Source: Pezicula radicicola (taxonomy: Eukaryota > Ascomycota > Leotiomycetes > Helotiales > Dermateaceae). From it: a stretch of DNA of 64,000 nucleotides. Numbering within the stretch: position 1 is the first letter of the stretch; every line of letters begins with the position of its first letter. The notes under the pieces are model-generated. The model was given only the letters and a program-made list of their open reading frames with translations. It had not been told where the DNA came from and did no database searches. A program made the position numbers and the translations under genes. Positions 58,058 to 64,000 of this stretch are shown piece after piece. Location of the stretch: assembly GCA_003008705.1 (NCBI GenBank), contig PDUO01000071.1, positions 62,001 to 126,000 on the forward strand, given 5' to 3'.

Positions 58058-59716
58058 TTATGTACAAAATCGAGGAATATCCTCCCATTTTACATTTGCT
58101 AAAATCTTTCCGAACGGGAATCCTCTCTTATCTAGTTCCTCAAACACATCTCTACACCATCTCTCCTCTCTATCTTCTCCGAGCTCCGAAAAGGCATGCA
58201 TGGCAATTCGTAAAGAGAAGCATACATTTTGAGGACCCATGGTTTGTGTTTCTGGAGACAGAAGGTAGGGGATGGATCGTGCAATGAGCGTCGCTGTTGT
58301 GTGTATTTCCGACTGAAGGTGGGGAAATTGATGTAAAGAAGTTGAAGGAGACGGTATAGAAGTAAGGGTGTTGTAGATTAAAAGAAGAGCTGCCCAGTAG
58401 AACAGATGCATACGTGCGGTTTCAAAGCTTGGAAAGTTAAGGGATGAGTCGGTCAATGGCTGTAAGTCGGATAGCGTCGCGGAGGCGATTGTCCTTGGTG
58501 ACGTCTCGGAACGTAGTGGCGTGGTTGATGAGTCCACAAGGTTAATATACCACGTACGAAGCTGACGTTCGATAGCCCAATATCTCTCACGTAGAGATTC
58601 CATCTCCGTCGGCGAGGGTGCATCCATTGAGATAGCAAGTTCTGTTCGTTCAATAAGACCGGGCATTCGAGCCATAATATCGAGAAGGTGGTGGAAGTCA
58701 GATTTTGGAACCCTTTGCCATGGGATAGTCAGCCATTCCTCATCTCCAAGGTAGCTTGATCTTCGTGTTGCCAAAGCATAAACAATCTGCAATCAATTAG
58801 TCGAGTTAAGAGAAGGACGAAGGGAAATATACTCCAGTGGGCCTGAAACCGAGGAAAAGTCGGTGGCTCGATTCAGATATGTGCAGTTCAGGACCACGCA
58901 GTTGAAAGAGTTGAGAAATTCCCTGGATATGACTTATCCATCCCCGTACATTCGAGCCGGATGTTTCGAGTACCTAGTCTGCATATCAGAATGGACAGCT
59001 CCAACGAAGTGAGATGGACGAAAGATTTGACTAACCTCAAAGACCAATAGCGTCATGCAACTCGTGAGTGTTTGCTCTTCAAAAATGAGATCATCGCTCG
59101 ACAGTATCTCTTGGATCCCCTCTAGCGCTTGTCCATAGACAGCCACGCCCTCGTTTTGCAGCTCCACGTTTTGATGCTTCCTTCCTAGTCGGGCTAGGCT
59201 TAAGGCTGTTATTGCGAGGGGTAGGGAGGTATTGTTTCCGAGATTACCAGTATTCTGAACCGTTTGGAGCCAAGATACTGGGGGGTCCTGCTCAGCCTTT
59301 CCGCCTTGGGGGATGTAGTCAGATAAGAAGTGCTCGAAGAGCTGAGACAAAGAGGTTGACACTCTTTCAGACTGCTCTAGGATTGACGATTTGGTTTTCA
59401 CATTTCTCACCCCTTGCTTTAAATGGTCATATTCGATGAAAGACGGCTCCGTGATGGGATTCAATGGTTGCTTCCTCGCAATCAAGGTACCGCGATCCAA
59501 TGCACTTAAGTTCTTGAAGTGCCTGTTTCGTTGATATCCAGTACATTGTCGTTGAGATTTCGTACACTGGCCACAAGAGGGCCTTCCTTGATCACACTGC
59601 ATCCAGGTTCCCATTTAATAACTTTCCCGGCGAAGCATCAGTGGGTCTCTGCCTACCTTGACTCTCCGTTTTTTACAAGTGTTGCATGCCTGTGATTTCC
59701 CAGCTACGCCTACCAT
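58058..59716 (-). CDS. Zn(II)2Cys6 transcription regulator
   Basis: Four exons: 59716-59657, 59596-59036, 58973-58833 and 58786-58058. The introns are 60, 62, 62-nt-class and 46 nt with GTAGGC, GTTAGT and GTATAT donors, and the sum is 497 codons. The start is ATG 59714-59716. The zinc cluster crosses the first intron: cysteines 11, 14, 21, 28, 31 and 38 fit C-x2-C-x6-C-x6-C-x2-C-x6-C (ACNTCKKRRVK, then CDQGRPSCGQCTKSQRQC). The rest is the helical regulatory domain of this family, including SHIQGISQLFQLRGPELH in the third exon and the join GFRPTG-IVYALATRR. It is nuclear; its targets are unknown. There is no damage. It shares a strand with the Ytp1-like gene, 1.1 kb apart. Confidence 0.85.
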
Positions 59717-60839
59717 GTTTGCATTGCTACGAGTCTCGTGATAATTGTGAGAGAATATGGCAGCTGTCGAAAGATATTGCCTTTCTGAGTGATGACAGGA
59801 GGAAGATGTTGAGATCGAAGTAGATATATGCACCATTGGTAAGCCTTGCGTCCAAGCTAGTCTTAGTTAGGAGACATCTTGCGAATGTCAGCTTGCTTAT
59901 GTACACGTTGATCGTACCCACACCTGTTAACGTAGCACCAATTAAACGGAACCCCAAGAGATTGTCACCACGCGGCATTGCAAGACGTACTCGTAACTTG
60001 GTTGCTTTGGTTAATCCAGATCCGATATCACTTTAAAAGTCCGAATGTGAACAGTGTTGTTAACAATACGTATTTGATACGATAATAGAAACTCGAATAT
60101 CATATTAATGATATTGCAACAAGGGATTTAGTTATTGTTGGAGGTCGATTTCCCACATCTCGTGTGGATTATATAAGCGCGCTAGTCTGATACCGGGCCA
60201 ATGGGGTTCGGTTCCGAGCTAGTCACGTGGTTAGACCCATAGGTGTGTACTTAGAATCAAATAATCAATTCTCGTTTGTCCTACGGGACCACAGATTGGC
60301 TGTGTAGCTAGTTCTGTGCAAGTGTGAATGTATAAAGCCGAGTCTTCTACATAAGCATTTTCTGCGCTTATACGGGCCGCTCCGCAAGACTAGCCCGATT
60401 GGGCCTAGTCGGCCGGTTCTGAATGTTGTATAATTAGACTACCGATTCCACTAAGTAATTACACTAGTTTGCCCGTTGCTATGAGATTAGGTTCCATATC
60501 GGCTTGTACCGGCAGTTATTATATCGATTGAAATAAAGGAATATTATATACTAATTTTCTACCCTATTAGCTCTACTAGTATATCTTTATTTTCTATAAT
60601 AAAATCCTTTAAATCTTTATTAATCCTATTAAATATATTAATATCTTTAATATTAAACTACTTCTTATATACTCTATTTGCTTAAGTCTAATTGTTCTAA
60701 AGGAGCTTAGCGATAACTAGAGGTATAATATAATATATCACCATATTGTTAACAACACTGAATGTGAAATACAGACGTAATTAAGCATTTCCCTGGGTAT
60801 GTGGACAACGAGAATACAGTCAAGATAAACTGCAGGCAC
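59717..60839. other. Intergenic, ends in an AT-rich block
   Basis: Ordinary upstream sequence of the regulator to about 60,180. GC-richer pieces of unknown origin follow (60,180-60,530), then a short AT-rich block (60,535-60,680), then the 3' flank of the Ytp1-like gene. Confidence 0.45.
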
Positions 60840-62771
60840 TCATTGAACCAAAACGACTCTGTTCCGCCACATCTCCTCCCTCTTCTCCGCCCAACCCTTC
60901 ACCACAAGAAGGAAAATGACCCACACCATTAACATCGCCGTGATACCCATAATAACAGTTGCAACGACCATCCCATTGACACCGTTGTCAATCATAGATT
61001 GCACAGTGTCTCGGTTCTGTGAAATCTCCACGTCAGATTGATTCTTGACTCGGGAGATTGCAAGAGGGGTGGATAATCTTACACTCGCCATAAGCATGAA
61101 TCCCCCGCAGATGAAGCAAAACGAGCAGACGAGCTCCGACGGTGGACGTGATGGGTACATCGAGGTTGGTGGGGATATTAGAAGGTATAAATAACTGCAA
61201 CATCGTGCTGCTGATGCGGAAATGAGAAGGTTTCCAAACTAAGTACATCAGCAAGGATTCTAAGGATAGTGGGGAAGGAACGGGAAGTTACTTGTTTGTG
61301 CATCATAGTTGATTCCGGGCTCATCTGGTGATGTCCGCCAAGAATAATTCCCAAGAGGAAGATAATCATCGCTGGAATCGGGTTTATCGAGATCCCTGGT
61401 TGCGGTTGCAGCTGTTTAGAGAATTCGCCATCATGGGGTAGAGCTTTAGGATATGCCTTGACCAAACGACGAAGTGCCTTTGACTCAACCATTAACCCGC
61501 ACTGGAAATGGGTTAGAATTTGTCCAATTGTTGGCTCGCCAGGGTCACCTACTAATCCGCCACCAATGAACAAAAGAGAGATAGCAACATGTTCCAAATC
61601 TTGGGGAACCCACGCTTCACCCCAAGCGGAAAGATGCTCCAAAAATACGTTCGTAATCCCGTACAGGAATATGACAAAGCATTCAACCGTCTCCATTGAT
61701 ATCGAGGCAGTCTGCTTTGAAGGTTTGAGATTCCAGGCCCATCCGAATTCAGCGAAACAGCCTATCCAGCGACCGAGTGTAATGATTCCAAACCCAACGA
61801 AAACTCCCCCTTTGATGAAATGTGCCAATCCATTGAAAATATGTTTCTCGTGCTGTTCCGTAGGTATTAGTAAGTTGTCCAAGTATCCCGATCAACATAC
61901 GCACGAATATCCCAGCCATTGTGACAATTCCGGTACAAATGGCGACAAAGCCAAGAATGAGCAGTCCTCGATCAACAATACCGTACCACAAGTCTAGGAT
62001 CCGTACAAGTAGATTCGATCCGGAAACGTTGGCCCACCGCCGACTCCATGTCATAGGTTCATCGTATCTGTGATCGAGCCTAGAATTGTAATGTAAGTGG
62101 ACATCAAATAGCGTCTCGGAGTCAGTCTCAATAGAAGATTCCGATAGCTCGGGGTAAGGAGAGGCAGCTCTGGATGACGAACTTCTGCTCGGTTGATTCG
62201 AAGCCTCCATATTGCGCTCCTCTTCCCTGGTCATCCTTCCAGTTGCTTCTGCGATAAATGGTGCGCGTTCATCTTTGGTCCCGGAATCCGATGTCCTCCC
62301 AATGGAATCTTTGACAATTCCGATAATGAAATGTGCAAATATGAGAGCAGATAAGGCCCACCCAAGATCATTGTGCGAGGCTTTTGGGTACAGATCCGGA
62401 GTTCTGGAGTTATATGCCAAACCAAAAATCGTGCCGATGCCGTGAAGACCGAGGAATGCGATCTGAGACGGATATCGGAGATTTGACTTTGCGATATTGA
62501 GCATCATAGCTAGCTTAAATCAATTCTCTGGGCTGCATTTGACTTCGGAGGGAAACATACAGATGGGTAAAGCGCCGACCCAACCAAGAAACATAAATAT
62601 GATGTGGGCATAAAGTAGATTTGATGAAGTGTATTCTCTGAAATAGCTTTCCGCTGGAATCGACGATGAAGATACATCTTCACTGCTTCCGTTCATAAGT
62701 GTGGCTGTCAGAGGAAGTGCTTGAGATATCATTGCCACTGCGACGTAGACATGAAAATGAGGCTGCCGCAT
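60840..62771 (-). CDS. Ytp1-like integral membrane protein (DUF2427 plus Ytp1 domain)
   Basis: Four exons: 62771-62561, 62509-61905, 61852-61292 and 61238-60840. The introns are 51, 52 and 53 nt (donors GTATGT, GTGCGT and GTAACT), and the sum is 592 codons. The N-terminus (MRQPHFHVYVAVAMISQALP) is a signal peptide. The first half (LLYAHIIFMFLGWVGALPI; YPSQIAFLGLHGIGTIFGL; FAHFIIGIV) is the DUF2427 region. A Ser-rich, acidic cytosolic loop follows. The second half carries the Ytp1 signature GLAHFIKGGVFVGFGIITLG, ECFVIFLYGITNVFLEHLS and DLEHVAISLLFIGGGL. About ten helices are expected; the role is unknown. There is no damage. I am sure of the family. The GTGCGT donor is unusual but keeps the frame. 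Confidence 0.85.
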
Positions 62772-63704
62772 CGTGCTGACGATGAAATCTTTCCTATTTG
62801 ATTGGTAGCTTCGAATAAGAAGTAGTAAAGAACTAGAAGCACGAAGATATGTCAAACGATTTATGAGAGTGACTTGACAAAGGAAAGAAAGAAGTACTTT
62901 ATATACGCATAGTCCTTCCCATAGCTGCGGTCATGTCGGATCTTTATACACGTTGCTTCCATAATTTTTCGCATCTTGCAACTCCAAGAAGTATGCTTGT
63001 AATACGTCATGATATCGGGTACATGGCAAGTCTCGCAAGAGCCGCGAGTGAGGCTGGCTTCATACCCCCTGAATCATCAGCGCTAAGCCAAGATGGGCTA
63101 CATGTTGCGAGACCAATAGAAGGGTTTGTCAGGAGCAAAAATTAGAAATGGCGAGATCAAGTGAAGAATGTTGGAGTGAACTTGCATATACGAAGGCCAA
63201 CTCGGTTACAGCTAGTTAATTCCCTGGAAATAATAGCCTATAGGGCCTTCAGGTAGAGAGCAAGCTAATTTCGCTTATTCCCGGGGCATAGGACAGTGTA
63301 AACACTATTTCTATAGGTTCTCGTTGCCTGGCCACAGCGTGCGTATTGAGCGAATATGGTATACTACCCCTGTAGTCCAATGACTTTTTGCCGTGGCCTT
63401 CGTACAGCTGAATGCTCTTTAGCGCCAGTTTCAGCCACAATTCACGTCGACGCGACGCGACGACACGACATCCTCACCACGGCAGCTCTTCATATTCTCG
63501 TGATCCATCTTTTTCTCCTCACATCGCCTAGAACGCAGATGTTTCTCTCGTATCCAGCATAGCAACGGATCCCACAAGCAAAGACACCCCTCTATTCGCA
63601 ACCTACCACTGCGGTAGGGTACAGGTCCAACTCCCCTCCAAGCCTACAAAACTCAACGAATGCCACTTCTTATCTTCATGTGAACCAGGCGGTGTATTAA
63701 GTGT
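62772..63704. other. Upstream region of the Ytp1-like gene
   Basis: A 70-codon plus-strand frame with ATG at 62,933 has no known match. Near 63,605 CCTACCACTGCGGTAGG can form a short hairpin. No other feature is seen. Confidence 0.35.
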
Positions 63705-63786
63705 AGGCTGCGCAAAGCGGGCTGCGCGAAGCCCATAATTCAGGCTACTAGAGCCTATAATTCAGGCTATGCGAAGCCTATAATTT
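63705..63786. repeat. Tandem hairpin-forming repeat of 22-23 bp
   Basis: Three full copies and one partial copy. Each unit begins AGGCT or GGGCT, ends AGCCT or AGCCC plus ATAATTC, and so contains its own inverted repeat around a GCGAAG- or ACTAG-type centre. A related hairpin occurs at 50,262. Confidence 0.75.
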
Positions 63787-64000
63787 CTATAAAGAATATT
63801 AAATTTAGCTAACATCTTTTATATAGTGTACGTTTAAAACCGGTATATTCCGGCTTGGCGATATAAACGATACTTAATCTGTGTCGTGCTAATTACTTAA
63901 AAAGTCTCGACGTATCGTTTAACAATCTTTATCCACAACTTCATAACTTACTCCATAGCCTCTTGAACTTGACTGTCAGGGCTTCTCAGTATGTAATTCA
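63787..64000. other. Window end, no gene seen
   Basis: AT-leaning sequence without a supported frame. Confidence 0.4.

Noticed and set aside
1..64000. Reassigned TAG codon (alternative genetic code)
   Set aside because: TAG falls at positions where relatives have Trp in some genes and Gln in others, TAA also occurs, and intact genes end normally. Mutation explains this better.

Overview
This is a stretch of nuclear chromosome from a filamentous ascomycete (Pezizomycotina; a leotiomycete-like fungus is my guess, not a demonstrated placement). Evidence: short 46-66 nt GT-AG introns, fungus-specific families (Zn2Cys6 regulator, Ytp1-like membrane protein, HET domain, CBM21 phosphatase-targeting protein, VWA-Vint-Hint protein, NRPS), AT-rich blocks and a widespread repeat-induced point mutation (RIP)-like pattern of decay.

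The window is a patchwork of intact gene islands in a decayed, gene-poor background. Loci I read as intact: an Hsp20 chaperone (2.1-2.7 kb), a three-exon 1,504-residue CBM21/membrane fusion protein (30.8-35.4 kb), a secreted GH18/CHID1-like protein (41.3-42.5 kb), a two-exon protein kinase (46.0-47.6 kb), a four-exon Zn2Cys6 regulator (58.1-59.7 kb) and a four-exon Ytp1-like membrane protein (60.8-62.8 kb). Exon sums are multiples of three in all the spliced models.

The rest is mostly pseudogenes whose frame is often kept for hundreds of codons while in-frame TAG and TAA stops accumulate: a PAQR receptor (0.8-1.9 kb), an unidentified 541-codon gene (5.4-7.0 kb), a double-psi beta-barrel secreted protein (9.9-10.2 kb), an NRPS A-T-C fragment (10.6-12.6 kb), a bacterial-type TcA insecticidal toxin homologue (12.6-18.4 kb), a VWA-Vint-Hint protein (19.9-21.6 kb), a Bqt4-like protein (37-38.7 kb), a HET protein (56.4-57.1 kb), a 2OG-Fe(II) oxygenase tail (57.6-57.9 kb) and a kinase C-lobe stranded between AT blocks (36.3-36.9 kb). 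Transposon traces are a pogo-like helix-turn-helix element without its catalytic core (47.8-48.6 kb) and a retrotransposon RNase H fragment (49.6-49.9 kb). Several minisatellite-like repeats lie at 23.6, 28.3, 29.5, 50.1 and 63.7 kb.

The NRPS, TcA, barrel and Hint genes look like the ruins of an accessory, partly horizontally acquired region. NRPS and TcA have each lost their 5' ends at the same point (about 12.57 kb) and point away from it, which suggests one rearrangement. The intact genes do not form an obvious pathway. No tRNA, rRNA or CRISPR was recognised.
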